Shown here piece by piece: positions 1-9,520 of a stretch of DNA of 64,000 bases. A program made the position numbers and the translations under genes. Source of the stretch: a virus. The stretch spans positions 1 to 64,000 of the IMG/VR virus record IMGVR_UViG_3300009431_000014. One strand, written 5' to 3'. How positions within the stretch are numbered: position 1 is the first letter of the stretch; the number at the start of each line of letters is the position of its first letter. The notes under the pieces were generated by a model. That model had not been told where the DNA came from. It did not search any database and worked only from the letters and a program-made list of their open reading frames with translations.

Positions 1-1
1 A

Positions 2-343
2 GATGATATTAATCGAATCTTGAATCGTATAATAGACGATTCTCCTGCTTTACAAGAACTCTTCCAAGATCTCACTCCTAATAAACTTAAATTCACTAGA
101 CTAAGATGGCACTACTATGATGCTGGTGTAGCTCCTAGATTCCGTAGACAATGGATGTGCTATTCTATTACTAGGAATAAGAATGGGAAATTCATCTCTT
201 GGATCTATGATTGGAAGGGAGACCAAGGTAATCATTGTGTGATCATTGAGCACTCTCGTAGAAAAGATGCGAAGAAACGTGCTTATAGATTGTATGAGCA
301 AAGGAGGGATCAAATTGAAAAAGCGACAAGTCAAGATTCCTAA
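2..343 (+). CDS. Hypothetical protein, 5' end outside window
   Basis: The frame is open from base 2 onward, so the gene probably starts upstream; the first possible in-window start is a TTG at 20. The visible part is basic and rich in Arg, Lys, Trp and Tyr (for example WIYDWKGDQGNH). No family was recognised. Its 3' end overlaps the next gene by 29 bases. Confidence 0.6.
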   Translation, partial: DDINRILNRIIDDSPALQELFQDLTPNKLKFTRLRWHYYDAGVAPRFRRQWMCYSITRNKNGKFISWIYDWKGDQGNHCVIIEHSRRKDAKKRAYRLYEQRRDQIEKATSQDS

Positions 344-590
344 TTACATCATAGGGAAACTCTTCAGTATCGAGAATCATCAGAAGGCAATTGAGAAGTT
401 ACTCGACCAGATTGAAAAGTATTATCCAGGATTGGAGGATCTCGTTGATGAGAATCAGGAGAACTTCGCTATTACTTTAGCGTATCAAGGAGGAGGGTAC
501 AGCGTGAAGGGTGCCATCGCTATGTTACAGCGGTTCCTCATGCGATTAGAGAAGCAGAAGGGCGGTCTCTACGAAACTCGTAACAGATAA
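315..590 (+). CDS. Hypothetical protein (91 aa)
   Basis: I chose the TTG at 315 because a perfect AGGAGG sits at 302-307, seven bases before it. Longer starts at 246 lack a ribosome binding site and lie deep inside the previous gene. The product begins MKKRQVKIPNYIIGKLF and is mostly helical with a Gly-rich YQGGGYS turn. No family was recognised. Confidence 0.6.
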   Translation: MKKRQVKIPNYIIGKLFSIENHQKAIEKLLDQIEKYYPGLEDLVDENQENFAITLAYQGGGYSVKGAIAMLQRFLMRLEKQKGGLYETRNR

Positions 591-602
591 AGGAGGTGGA
601 CG

Positions 603-1016
603 ATGTATTGTGAAGAAGATCATTGTAAAGAGGATGTCCGAGTTGAATCAGATTATGGTGACGGGTTCTGCGTTGAACATGCAGTACTCCATCGGTATGA
701 GTTCGAGGGGTTAAATAAGAATCTACACCTCTATGCTTTGGGGAGACATGTCGCTCAATGTATTCTTAAGGAGTTAAAGGAAGATGAGAACTATGTATTC
801 AATCATCTTGATGCTAAAGGAGTGTTATTGAAGAATCGAGCGAAGTTAGCAGGTGCAACAGAAGGAGATATCGGTAATATGATCTATTCTGCAGATTGTC
901 AAAGCGAGGCAGCAGCAGATATGGAACTCGATGAGATTCCCTTCTTCGAGGAACCTGTTCCTGAAAATTCAATGCCTAGCAGCCCCGTAGAGAGGCGATC
1001 GATGACGTCCCCTTAG
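603..1016 (+). CDS. Hypothetical protein with N-terminal Cys/His cluster (137 aa)
   Basis: The ATG follows AAAGGAGGTGGACG. Cys3, Cys8, Cys23 and His26 could form a small zinc site; the rest is helical, with an acidic, Pro-rich C-terminus. No family was recognised. A gap of about 105 bases with no ORF separates it from the helicase gene. Confidence 0.6.
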   Translation: MYCEEDHCKEDVRVESDYGDGFCVEHAVLHRYEFEGLNKNLHLYALGRHVAQCILKELKEDENYVFNHLDAKGVLLKNRAKLAGATEGDIGNMIYSADCQSEAAADMELDEIPFFEEPVPENSMPSSPVERRSMTSP

Positions 1017-1121
1017 CAGGGTTCGGCTTTTCAACAAAAGGGCTCTAGAGGGCGAATGTAGGCGAATACAGCGGTTTCAGCGATTTTAAGGGGAATTTCA
1101 AGGCTAAATTAAAGGAATTTT

Positions 1122-2612
1122 ATGAATCTGAAGGTATACAACATTTGGACGAGATTTGAAGGCGATCCATACGAGGTTGACCAGATAAAACAGTCTCTCT
1201 CCATCTTAGATCCCAAAAGATTCTTCTCTAAACTCTATAAAAAGAAAGTATGGAGTGATAGTAAACAACAGATGGTCAGATGCTGGGACGGTTATCATAG
1301 ATTTTATAGTGATGTCAAACAAATCTTTCCTTCAGGGTTAGTAAACTTCGTATTAGCACGTTGTGAGAAACTAGGAATTGATGTGAACTATTATGATTTA
1401 AGAGGAGTGCCACAGGCTCCTCCTTCACACGTCCCTAGTTACGATCTTACAGATTTCCAACCCCGTGATTATCAGAAGCAAGCCTCTCGATTAGCAGTGA
1501 AACAAGGAAGAGCGATTATCCATGCAGCCACGAATGCAGGTAAAACTGAAATCGCTGCTATGATTATTCAATACCTCGGTCTAGAGACTCTCTATTTGGT
1601 CCATACGAACGAATTGATGATACAAACTAAACAGCGGTTTGAGGAGAGAGGGATTCAGGGTGTTGGGATCATTGGTGGGGGACAGCATGATCCCAGACGT
1701 GTTAATATCTGTATGATACAGACGCTCTATCGTTATCGATCTACTCCAGAAGTCCGAGAGTTGTTGAGATCTGCACAAGTTCTATTCATCGATGAGTGTC
1801 AACATCTAGCTGCACAATCTTATTACAAACTTGTAATGGCATGCGGTGCGTACTATCGTTATGGGTTATCTGGTACACCTTTCAAGAAAGATATCTTCAG
1901 TGATATGCGACTACTCGGAGCTACAGGCTCTGTGTTACCTCTCCAGATTAGCAATGAGCTGTTAATTAAAGAAGGTCATTCTGCGATTCCTTATATTGTT
2001 GCATTGGATATCCCTACGACCTTCGTGCTGTCGAATCCGAAGACATACGCTGCTGTCTATAAAGCTTATATTATGGAGAATGAAGGTCGTAATCGTACGA
2101 TAGTTCGAGCGAGTGAAACGTTAGTTGGTCAAGGAAGGAAAGTTTTAGTAATTGTTAGACAGATCGCTCATGGTGAAGCTCTTCTGAAGATGTTCCAAGA
2201 GCAGAATCAGGTTCTCGCAGAGTTCGTCTCTGGAGAGAGTGGTTATGAAGTGCGTGGTGAGATTCTTGATAGGTTCAAGAAGGGTATGGTAGATGTGTTG
2301 ATTAGTTCTACAATTTTTGATGAAGGTGTGGATGTCCCTCAGATAGATGCAGTTGTGCTCGGTGTCGGTGAAAGAAGTCCTATCAAGCTACTCCAGCGGA
2401 TGGGTCGTGGTTTAAGGAAGAAAGAACATAACTATTTAACTATAGTAGACCTGAATGACCAGGATCACCGTTATATTAGTAAACATACTCAAGAACGTTT
2501 AAGTATTTATCAACAAGAAGGGTTCAAAGTATACCAAGGTCAGCATGCGGAAGAAGTTCTATCTAATGTTAAAGCTGTAGAAACGGAAGAGTTAATTGAA
2601 GATGGTAGTTAA
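1122..2612 (+). CDS. SF2 DNA helicase, UvsW/RAD25-like (496 aa)
   Basis: An ATP-dependent superfamily 2 helicase. Visible motifs are motif I AATNAGKT (residues 135-142), motif II DECQ (224-227), motif III SGTP (250-253) and motif VI QRMGRGLR (425-432). The first 110 residues precede the helicase core, and DFQPRDYQ just before motif I resembles a Q-motif region. Length matches T4 UvsW (about 500 aa), which remodels branched DNA and R-loops during recombination-dependent replication; that role is inferred. It overlaps the next gene by 11 bases. Confidence 0.85.
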   Translation: MNLKVYNIWTRFEGDPYEVDQIKQSLSILDPKRFFSKLYKKKVWSDSKQQMVRCWDGYHRFYSDVKQIFPSGLVNFVLARCEKLGIDVNYYDLRGVPQAPPSHVPSYDLTDFQPRDYQKQASRLAVKQGRAIIHAATNAGKTEIAAMIIQYLGLETLYLVHTNELMIQTKQRFEERGIQGVGIIGGGQHDPRRVNICMIQTLYRYRSTPEVRELLRSAQVLFIDECQHLAAQSYYKLVMACGAYYRYGLSGTPFKKDIFSDMRLLGATGSVLPLQISNELLIKEGHSAIPYIVALDIPTTFVLSNPKTYAAVYKAYIMENEGRNRTIVRASETLVGQGRKVLVIVRQIAHGEALLKMFQEQNQVLAEFVSGESGYEVRGEILDRFKKGMVDVLISSTIFDEGVDVPQIDAVVLGVGERSPIKLLQRMGRGLRKKEHNYLTIVDLNDQDHRYISKHTQERLSIYQQEGFKVYQGQHAEEVLSNVKAVETEELIEDGS

Positions 2613-3207
2613 TCCAGAAGATGTCGGAAGATTCTATCGGATCTTAATTGTCGATTACGCTGGGTTCTACAGAGAACCTAAACCGAAGGATTATGTTTAC
2701 TGGAAGAAGGTCACTAAACTTTGTGAAGAGAATGATTACGATTATCGATTGCTAATGATCGCTCACTTCGAGTATCATAAGAAACATTACAATTCTCACC
2801 CTTATCCGAATATGTTATATGGGAGTAGTTCTCCACAGAGATACGAGAGTTACGTTGAGTCTTTGTTGGCGAGGTATCCGAATGGGGATTTACCTTTGAG
2901 AGCTCTATTCGAGACGTTCTCGATTATCCATCAAGTGGAGAATGATTGTTATCGTATAAAACTAATTGCTCAGAGTTGTGGATTGAGTAGATTCGATGCA
3001 GCGATCTCGATATTTTACGAACTCTCTCCATACATTAAATTGCTTGAACCGAAATTGACAAGCGTGTTGAGACAGTTGAAGGGTAGTAAGACTGCTGACT
3101 GTCGTCAGGCACAGAAACTTTTATATAAGAATCGGGGACTTAAAGGAATGATTCTAGAAGTCCTCAGGAGGGAATTCCATGCAAGATCATTATCGATTCG
3201 ACCATGA
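2602..3207 (+). CDS. Hypothetical protein (201 aa)
   Basis: The start is set at ATG 2602; a TTG at 2596 is also possible. The protein is helical and rich in Tyr, Arg and Leu, with no motif I recognise. It lies between two replication genes and overlaps both, so it is probably co-translated with them. Its end overlaps the GIY-YIG gene start by 29 bases. Confidence 0.65.
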   Translation: MVVNPEDVGRFYRILIVDYAGFYREPKPKDYVYWKKVTKLCEENDYDYRLLMIAHFEYHKKHYNSHPYPNMLYGSSSPQRYESYVESLLARYPNGDLPLRALFETFSIIHQVENDCYRIKLIAQSCGLSRFDAAISIFYELSPYIKLLEPKLTSVLRQLKGSKTADCRQAQKLLYKNRGLKGMILEVLRREFHARSLSIRP

Positions 3208-3793
3208 TCGTTATGGGTATGTCTATAAAACAATCAATCTTTTGAACGGTAAAGTTTATATCGGTCAACATAAGAGTCGTCAGTTTAATCCAAATTATTA
3301 TGGTAATGGTCTTCGTAGTAGCAATGCGATTAATAAACATGGTAAAGAACATTTTAAAGTTGTAGTAGTGTGCTGGGCTTCTAGTAAGGAAGCGATAGAT
3401 AGATTAGAACGTTCCCATATCGCTAGAAGTATACGACTCCTTGGAGAAGAGAATGTTTATAATATCGCACCTGGAGGTGAAGGTGGTTGTAGTCCTGGAA
3501 AGAAAGCTCACACTTTCGGGAAGCACTGGAAGCAGTCTTTAGCAGCTAGGAAAAGGAGATCTATCACTCAAGTTGGAGCTAAGAATGCATTTTTCGGGAA
3601 ACACCATACTGCGGAATTCAGGAAGAAGAAAGCTGAGGGAACTCTAGGGAATAAGAACGCTAGTGGTAAAAGATCTTTAGAAGCTGTAAAGAACATGACG
3701 GGTAGGAAGGATCCTCTAGGGACTAGATTAAATAAGAGCATTGCTCAACGAAAACGGAGAGCACGAGAGAAGGAGATCCATGCTTCAGGATAA
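3179..3793 (+). CDS. GIY-YIG homing endonuclease with NUMOD3-type repeats (204 aa)
   Basis: The N-terminus carries the GIY-YIG signature as GYVYKTINLLNGKVYIGQ (residues about 13-30). The C-terminal half holds repeated Gly-Lys-Lys/His elements (HTFGKHWK, AFFGKHH) typical of NUMOD3 DNA-binding motifs. Free-standing enzymes of this type cut DNA site-specifically and spread by recombination (family knowledge). It sits between two overlapping replication genes. A smaller relative lies at 15325-15795, sharing a CWASS-x(4,6)-D-x-L-E block. Confidence 0.85.
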   Translation: MQDHYRFDHDRYGYVYKTINLLNGKVYIGQHKSRQFNPNYYGNGLRSSNAINKHGKEHFKVVVVCWASSKEAIDRLERSHIARSIRLLGEENVYNIAPGGEGGCSPGKKAHTFGKHWKQSLAARKRRSITQVGAKNAFFGKHHTAEFRKKKAEGTLGNKNASGKRSLEAVKNMTGRKDPLGTRLNKSIAQRKRRAREKEIHASG

Positions 3794-5063
3794 GTATAAT
3801 TTTGATATGAAGTTCCAGCAGCTGATATTAGCTCTATTCTTAAGAGAGTCTAACTTCTTGTTGGGACAGCGGTCAGTCATCCATTCTCATTTCTTTGAGA
3901 ATCCAATCCATCAAGAGATCTGTAACCATCTCTTAAAATATTTTGATAAGTACAAGATCCTCCCGACTTCTCCAGCTCTCAAAGAGATGATGTTAGAGTC
4001 TGTTAAAGGGGAGTCTGTAATCCACGGACACCTTCAAGAGCTTATGAATCTCTACAAAGTGAATCTGGAAGACAAAGACTTCGTGAAGGATAAATGTGTC
4101 GAGTTCGCTAAACACCAAGCTCTCAAGGTTGCTATCTTGGATTCTGTAGATCATCTTGAGAAAGGGAACTATGGGAGGATCAAGAAGGCTGTGGAGGATG
4201 CTCTCAAAGTTGGTGAAGATATGTTGAATCTGGGACGTCTTTATATCGAAGAACACGGATGTATCCAAGAAGGTGAGGACGTTGAGGTGGGTGTGATGCG
4301 TAATTATGTACCTACTATGTGGAAACAACTCGATGCTACGTTACGTGGAGGGTTATACAAGAAGCAGTTAGGAGTTATCATGGCTCCAGCAAAGGTAGGC
4401 AAATCGGCTACTTTGGTGAATCTAGGAGCGACAGCTATTCAGATGGGTAGAAAAGTCTTCCATTATACTTTAGAGTTAGGAACGGAATTCCTCTGTGAAC
4501 GTTATGATTCAAGGATCAGTGGGATCCAAACTGAGGATCTCAGAGGCTCTGCTAAAGAGATTCGGTCTAAGATTGATGTTATTAAGGCTCGGAAGGGAGA
4601 AGCAGTCATAAAAGAGTATCCTACGAGACATGCGAGTGTCAGTACTATTCGAGCTCACATTGAGAATGTCCGAGCTTCCAAGCAGTTAAGTCCTGATCTG
4701 ATCATCGTAGACTACGGAGACCTCCTCAAAAGCACAATAGGTTATGGGGATAATCGGTATCGTGAGTTAGGTTCTGTTTTTGAAGAGTTAAGAGCACTTG
4801 CCTTCGAATACGATATCCCAGTTTGGACAGCTACTCAATCCAATCGTGCTGCAGCAGAGAAACCGATTATTCGGTTGCAAGATATCGCTGAGAGTTATGA
4901 GAAAGTGATGGTTGCAGATATTATTATTGCTCTTTGCCAAACTGCAGAAGAGAAACAGAAGGAAGAGTTAAGGATGTTTGTTGCAGGAAATAGAACTGGT
5001 CATACTGGTGCAGTGATCAGATGTAAATTCCACCCAAAACAGATGATTTTAAGAGAGGCTTAA
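3780..5063 (+). CDS. Replicative DNA helicase, DnaB/gp41-like (427 aa)
   Basis: A RecA-fold SF4 helicase that unwinds the fork and loads primase. Walker A is APAKVGKS (residues 202-209), with the usual first Gly replaced by Ala. Walker B is LIIVDYGDLL around Asp311, followed by WTATQSNR. The helical N-terminal region (1-120) matches the DnaB partner-binding domain. ATG 3780 is chosen for its AAGGAG; a longer TTG start at 3741 lies inside the endonuclease gene. The primase is encoded 1.6 kb downstream. Confidence 0.85.
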   Translation: MLQDKYNFDMKFQQLILALFLRESNFLLGQRSVIHSHFFENPIHQEICNHLLKYFDKYKILPTSPALKEMMLESVKGESVIHGHLQELMNLYKVNLEDKDFVKDKCVEFAKHQALKVAILDSVDHLEKGNYGRIKKAVEDALKVGEDMLNLGRLYIEEHGCIQEGEDVEVGVMRNYVPTMWKQLDATLRGGLYKKQLGVIMAPAKVGKSATLVNLGATAIQMGRKVFHYTLELGTEFLCERYDSRISGIQTEDLRGSAKEIRSKIDVIKARKGEAVIKEYPTRHASVSTIRAHIENVRASKQLSPDLIIVDYGDLLKSTIGYGDNRYRELGSVFEELRALAFEYDIPVWTATQSNRAAAEKPIIRLQDIAESYEKVMVADIIIALCQTAEEKQKEELRMFVAGNRTGHTGAVIRCKFHPKQMILREA

Positions 5064-5074
5064 GGAGGTGCTCT

Positions 5075-5752
5075 ATGGGAAAGAAATTCACGATTCATGA
5101 TAAATACAAGAATAACTACTTCGGTAGTGATGATATGGAGTTGCTCTATCAATGTTATCCTGATCCTTGGAGGTTCAGTGTTGATGGACACGATCGTTAC
5201 GTGAAGATCCTCTCAACTATCGCAGAGTATGCAGGTCAAAGAGATCTAGCTAGTGAGATGTTGAATCAAGAAGATCCTCCTCTCCGTGGGATCTTTGAAG
5301 CAGGTTGTGGTGAAGGAGTATTCACTCGTATGTTAGCTAGTGCTTATCCTAAGACGGAGGTCTTTGGATGTGATATCTCTAAGACTGCCATCAATCGAGC
5401 TCAGGAGAGAGCTCCGAAGAACTCGACGGTTCGAGTTCTAGATTTAGGGAAAGATAAAATTCCTCTCGAGGACGACTCAGTGTCTGTGATTGTTCTTGGA
5501 GATGTCCTCTATTATCTGCGGAACAATGAAGAGGTGGACTTCTGTATCGCAGAACTCGACCGTATTTTAGTTGATAGCGGTATGATCCTGTTAACTGAAT
5601 TCCTCAGAACGAAGAAGTACTCGAATATGGTGGGAGAGCATTTTGCGAAGAAGAGTGAGACTCGGGAGAACGTGCATTTCAAGGTTTCTCCTATGGATGG
5701 AGCCAAGAACGTTGATAAAACTTATCGGTATATCATTTACCAAAGGAGGTAA
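5075..5752 (+). CDS. Class I SAM-dependent methyltransferase (225 aa)
   Basis: Motif I is FEAGCGEGVFTRML and the acidic ribose-binding end of strand 2 is VFGCDIS. A central VIVLGDVLYYL resembles the post-II strand of small-molecule methyltransferases. Substrate is unknown; no DNA-methylase NPPY/DPPY motif is visible. It follows AAGGAGGTGCTCT and abuts a second methyltransferase, so the two may act in one pathway. Confidence 0.75.
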   Translation: MGKKFTIHDKYKNNYFGSDDMELLYQCYPDPWRFSVDGHDRYVKILSTIAEYAGQRDLASEMLNQEDPPLRGIFEAGCGEGVFTRMLASAYPKTEVFGCDISKTAINRAQERAPKNSTVRVLDLGKDKIPLEDDSVSVIVLGDVLYYLRNNEEVDFCIAELDRILVDSGMILLTEFLRTKKYSNMVGEHFAKKSETRENVHFKVSPMDGAKNVDKTYRYIIYQRR

Positions 5753-5754
5753 CT

Positions 5755-6627
5755 ATGGAACTTTATATCAATGAAATAAGTAACTTCCTTAAATTACGGG
5801 GTCGGGCAAGAGCGGATCTCGTCCAAAAGATGTTCGCAACACGTGCCGAGGAGATCAAGAAGTTCCTCCAGGTCGATGGAACGGATAAGATTCTGACTTG
5901 TATGCATCAGACGCATAAGTTAACTAAAAGGAAGTGGGAAGAGAAGAATCCTCAGGATACTTCAGAGATCTTGGATTTCTACAAGGAGTCTCAAACATAT
6001 ATCTACGAGTTGACAGCGAATGAGTGTGATGGTGGTAAGATGGATCAAATCTCTAACATGTTGGATTTAATCGGAAAGTACCAGCCTAAGCACCTCTTAG
6101 TCTACGGCAGTGGTACAGGAAGTGAATCCATCCCAATAAAAGAGCAGTACCCTGAGATTAATGTGGAAGCAGCGGATGTTCCTAGTCTACATCATAAATT
6201 TGCTTGTTTCCGAGCTCATGAAAGAGGACTTGCCATAACACCCAAGCTCGTTAAAGAGAACAGCTATGGTTCTGAGCTTGAGGGGGTCTACGATATGATT
6301 GTGTGCTTCGATGTCCTTGAGCATGTAGCGGATCCAGAGGCTCTTGCTAGGAATCTAATGGGTCACTTGAAGGACAACGGAATATTACTGGCGGTCTTCA
6401 TGTTCAACAAAGATTCAGGGTTTCTGCCTGAGAAGTTGAATACCCATCCTTTACATATTACGCATAATAAAGAAGGAGTTCTGTTGAAAGGAGCTCACTT
6501 CAAAGCTTTCCTGAAGCATCTCGGATTCAAGTGTGAGTGGGCGAAGTACGGTTCTATGGGAATTAAGGTACTAAGGAAACCTCAATTCTATGAATTCGTG
6601 AGAGAGTATGAAGGGGTTGTTAAATAA
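5755..6627 (+). CDS. SAM-dependent methyltransferase-like protein (290 aa)
   Basis: The Rossmann half starts near residue 117 (LLVYGSGTGSESIPI), with VEAADVPSLHHK as strand 2 and MIVCFDVLEHVADPEAL as the post-II strand, a pattern common in methyltransferases. The N-terminal 110 residues are helical and unassigned. Substrate is unknown. The stop overlaps the primase ATG by one base. Confidence 0.7.
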   Translation: MELYINEISNFLKLRGRARADLVQKMFATRAEEIKKFLQVDGTDKILTCMHQTHKLTKRKWEEKNPQDTSEILDFYKESQTYIYELTANECDGGKMDQISNMLDLIGKYQPKHLLVYGSGTGSESIPIKEQYPEINVEAADVPSLHHKFACFRAHERGLAITPKLVKENSYGSELEGVYDMIVCFDVLEHVADPEALARNLMGHLKDNGILLAVFMFNKDSGFLPEKLNTHPLHITHNKEGVLLKGAHFKAFLKHLGFKCEWAKYGSMGIKVLRKPQFYEFVREYEGVVK

Positions 6628-7535
6628 TGATTGATCTAGCACTTTATACAGATGTCTTGCAGGAGCGAGGAGAGCAACGGATCTGTTGTCCTTTCTGTCC
6701 AGAGGAAGATACAGGGTATCATCTTTATGCGAATCCAAGTAAGGGTGTCTTCCATTGTTTTCGTTGTGAGGCTAAAGGTTCAATCAAAAGTCTCCTCAAG
6801 AAACTAGAGATCGAACCGATTCAGCAGATCAAGAAGCCTGCTTATGACAAGTTCCGAGAGTTGTTCAAGCAACAAGATGCTGAGCACATCAAGATTCAAG
6901 ATTTCCATCCTCTTCTAGGATCCACTGATATTTTTGGGAAGCTCTGTCTCAGTTACCTAGAGAAGCGTGGTATTCCTTTGGAAGATATCCATTACCACCG
7001 TCTCCATTATACAGATGCAGGTAAATACAAGTATCGTGTTGTTCTACCGTGTTTTGAGAATGGAGAGTTCGTCTATTTCACAGCTCGTACAATCATTGAA
7101 GGGGATCCAAATACGAAAAGGTATCTGAATCCTCCGAAGAAGTATACGAAGCTCAGTCGAGCACAAGTTATTTTCAATATCGATAGTATCCATGAGAATG
7201 AACCTTGTATTATTATGGAGGGGATTTTGAATGCAATCGTTTGTGGTAGGAAAGCTGTCGCTTTGCTTGGGAAGTATGCGAATCAAGAACAATACCATAA
7301 ATTATTGAATAAGAACTGTAGCGAATACGTAATCGCTCTGGACAAAGATGCTTCTATAGAAGCTTATAAATTAGCATCTACTCTACATTCTGCTGGTAAG
7401 ACAGTGCGGATCACAGAGTTCCCAGATAACCAAGATGCTGTTGAACTAGGTCGGAAGAAGACGCTTGAATTGATTGAGAAGAGTGCTCAGTACGATATGA
7501 AAGCACACCTTAAGAGCAAGATTACGTTAAGTTAG
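6627..7535 (+). CDS. DNA primase, DnaG type (302 aa)
   Basis: Makes RNA primers for lagging-strand synthesis. A zinc-binding domain of CHC2 type is visible as CPFC (21-24) and CFRC (44-47). The Toprim core has Glu198 in IIMEGILNA and a DKD (239-241) acidic pair for metal binding. It is short compared with bacterial DnaG (about 600 aa) because it lacks the C-terminal helicase-binding region, as is usual in phages. The last codons overlap a copy of the start-associated motif (7523-7541). Confidence 0.87.
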   Translation: MIDLALYTDVLQERGEQRICCPFCPEEDTGYHLYANPSKGVFHCFRCEAKGSIKSLLKKLEIEPIQQIKKPAYDKFRELFKQQDAEHIKIQDFHPLLGSTDIFGKLCLSYLEKRGIPLEDIHYHRLHYTDAGKYKYRVVLPCFENGEFVYFTARTIIEGDPNTKRYLNPPKKYTKLSRAQVIFNIDSIHENEPCIIMEGILNAIVCGRKAVALLGKYANQEQYHKLLNKNCSEYVIALDKDASIEAYKLASTLHSAGKTVRITEFPDNQDAVELGRKKTLELIEKSAQYDMKAHLKSKITLS

Positions 7536-7541
7536 TTGAGG
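7523..7541 (+). promoter_or_regulatory. Start-associated motif, copy 1
   Basis: Reads TACGTTAAGTTAGTTGAGG and ends 9 bases before the ATG at 7551. Its GAGG end doubles as the ribosome binding site. It overlaps the primase stop codon. Confidence 0.5.
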
Positions 7542-7550
7542 AGGAACGCT

Positions 7551-8258
7551 ATGAGTTGGAACGGATATTTAATATTGTTGGGCTTATTTATTTCAGCATC
7601 GTTCATTATTTGGTTGATCTGGAAGTTGTTTCAATGGTCAATGCTCGAGAGGGATTATAATCCTTTTAATCTTCCTCGGTTAATAATATTAGCTGTCATC
7701 TTCACTGGGTTCGCATTAGTCCATCTCTTTGCTAACCATCCACAGGATCCACACTCCGTGGTTGATCAGAAGGTTAAGGCTGAGACCTGTATAAGGAAGG
7801 AAGCTCTCATGGAGGCTTTGATGCCCCACTACGACGATATCTTGAGGACACAATTGGGGTTCTTACATCTCGGGAAAGTCACGTATCTCTCGGATTTAAT
7901 TGAGACTGGAGAAGTAGAACAATACCGTTTAAAGTATTGTCCAAAGGTACTTCCTTTATTAAGTGCGGAAGATCAAGAGATCCTTCGTCAGAAACTCTTA
8001 GTGAAGGCACAGGCAGTGAGTCAAAAACAGTCTGAAGATCAAAAGGCTATCAGGAAGACGAACTTAATAATTCTTCTAGTCATTCTATCCATTTGTTTGA
8101 TCACGCTTATCCCGAAGTTAGGTTTGGCTGGAAGTCTAGTTATATTTCCGATACAATGTCTTGCTAGCATCTTTGTAGTGTTCTTCGCTTTGGCAACGAT
8201 GGCAACTGTCTCAGAAGTCGGAAGTAGACTACTAAGTGGAAATCGAGGTGATCGATGA
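7551..8258 (+). CDS. Multi-pass membrane protein (235 aa)
   Basis: Four hydrophobic segments are visible: residues about 5-27 (GYLILLGLFISASFIIW region), 44-60 (LIILAVIFTGFALVHLF), and two near the C-terminus (LIILLVILSICLITLI and the next 30 residues). The middle about 100 residues are soluble. ATG 7551 is chosen for its GAGGAGG. No family was recognised; a holin role is possible but unsupported. Confidence 0.65.
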   Translation: MSWNGYLILLGLFISASFIIWLIWKLFQWSMLERDYNPFNLPRLIILAVIFTGFALVHLFANHPQDPHSVVDQKVKAETCIRKEALMEALMPHYDDILRTQLGFLHLGKVTYLSDLIETGEVEQYRLKYCPKVLPLLSAEDQEILRQKLLVKAQAVSQKQSEDQKAIRKTNLIILLVILSICLITLIPKLGLAGSLVIFPIQCLASIFVVFFALATMATVSEVGSRLLSGNRGDR

Positions 8259-8524
8259 AGCGGAGATTCTGTGAGTGTGGTTGTGGGAAGTCACCTAATC
8301 CAGGAATGAGGTTCCTGAATGGTCATAATCGGAGAGGTATCCCGCATACAGCAGTTGCGAATGAGAAGAATCGTTTGGCACACTTGGGGAAGAAGCATCA
8401 AGAAGGCTGCTTGTGTAGTGTTTGTAAATTAACTCGAGGAGAGGTCGCTTGGGAAGATCATCCACGTTCTGGGAAGCGACATACCAGATTTGGACAGAGG
8501 AGGAGTTATTTGCATGAAAGATAA
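8255..8524 (+). CDS. Small zinc-binding protein (89 aa)
   Basis: Starts CECGCGKSPNPGMRFLNGHNRRG, a Cys-rich knuckle seen in phage proteins related to HNH or NUMOD-type endonucleases, and has a second pair CLCSVC. Basic C-terminus. The ATGA overlaps the previous stop. Function is unknown; DNA binding is likely. Confidence 0.6.
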   Translation: MKRRFCECGCGKSPNPGMRFLNGHNRRGIPHTAVANEKNRLAHLGKKHQEGCLCSVCKLTRGEVAWEDHPRSGKRHTRFGQRRSYLHER

Positions 8525-9248
8525 TGACAAAGTAGGACAGATAGGTTTCAGAACAATGGACATTATTCAGAGCTACAGTCTCTATGCTGTACCTCACTAC
8601 CTAAGGAAGTTCTACCCACTCCAGATTGTGAAGCCTGGAGATGTAGTTGTAGATGCAGCTTGTGGGTATGGTGAATTGGGACAGGTTCTCTATGTGAATC
8701 GTAGTGGTCTCAAACACTATTATGGCTTCGATGTAGATCCGAAGAAGATCGAGAGTGCGAAGCAGCATGTTAAGAAAGAACACTTCCAATATGTAACCCG
8801 TGATCTGAGAGATCCTTTACCGATAGAATACAATTCTGTAGATGTTTTTATCAGCGAAGAATTCATCGAGCACGTCAATAAAGAAGATGCTGAGAAGTTC
8901 TTGGGAGAGGTTTACCGTGTATTGAAGCCAGGAGGTACCTTTCTGTTGAGTACTCCTAGACAATACGAAGGTATCACAGAACGGTTAGATATCGGGCATC
9001 TTTATGAATGGGGATACGAAGAGCTCATGTGTAAACTTGTGACCATGGGGTTCCACGTTCTAGAAGCTTACGGTTTAGGATTCTACGAGAGAATCAACAC
9101 GTTGCCCGACGAGTTATTCAAGGAAGATAAACTTTATCAAGCGATGCGGAAGTTCTTACCGAATCAGTTCACCAAGACTCTAGCAGCCTTGATTCACCCA
9201 GAGAAAGCGAACACGTTATATCTCAAGTTAGCAAAGGAGGAAGTATGA
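8514..9248 (+). CDS. Class I SAM-dependent methyltransferase (244 aa)
   Basis: Motif I is VVDAACGYGELGQVL, followed by YYGFDVDPKKIESAKQH and VDVFISEEFIEHV; EVYRVLKPGGTFLLSTP is the classic motif III of the UbiE/COQ5-like group. Substrate is unknown. ATG 8514 has GAGGAGG; a TTG at 8490 in the same frame lacks one. It is the third methyltransferase within 4 kb. Confidence 0.77.
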   Translation: MKDNDKVGQIGFRTMDIIQSYSLYAVPHYLRKFYPLQIVKPGDVVVDAACGYGELGQVLYVNRSGLKHYYGFDVDPKKIESAKQHVKKEHFQYVTRDLRDPLPIEYNSVDVFISEEFIEHVNKEDAEKFLGEVYRVLKPGGTFLLSTPRQYEGITERLDIGHLYEWGYEELMCKLVTMGFHVLEAYGLGFYERINTLPDELFKEDKLYQAMRKFLPNQFTKTLAALIHPEKANTLYLKLAKEEV

Positions 9249-9517
9249 GTCGGATTCAATTAGGAGATCAGGTAAAAGACACTGTCACAGGTTTCAAAGG
9301 AGTTGCAGTCTCGAAGACAGAATTCCTTCACGGTTGTTATAGGATCGGTGTACAGCCGAAGATGATGAAGGATGGGAAGTTGGAAGAAGCAAAGGTGTTC
9401 GATGAACCTCAGTTGGAGCTTGTGAAACCTAAGAAAGTTCCCAAAGGTACCAAGAAGAATGGAGGTCCTGCTCCTTATGCTATTAAGCAGAGAAGTGTGC
9501 CTATCCGAAGGAGGTAA
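9245..9517 (+). CDS. Conserved small phage protein, KOW/SH3-like start (90 aa)
   Basis: The N-terminal half has the form LGDQVKDTVTGFKGVA with GCYRIGVQP, a small beta-barrel-like pattern I associate with phage proteins of unknown function. The C-terminal half is basic and Pro-rich. The ATGA overlaps the methyltransferase stop. Confidence 0.6.
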   Translation: MSRIQLGDQVKDTVTGFKGVAVSKTEFLHGCYRIGVQPKMMKDGKLEEAKVFDEPQLELVKPKKVPKGTKKNGGPAPYAIKQRSVPIRRR

Positions 9518-9520
9518 TGA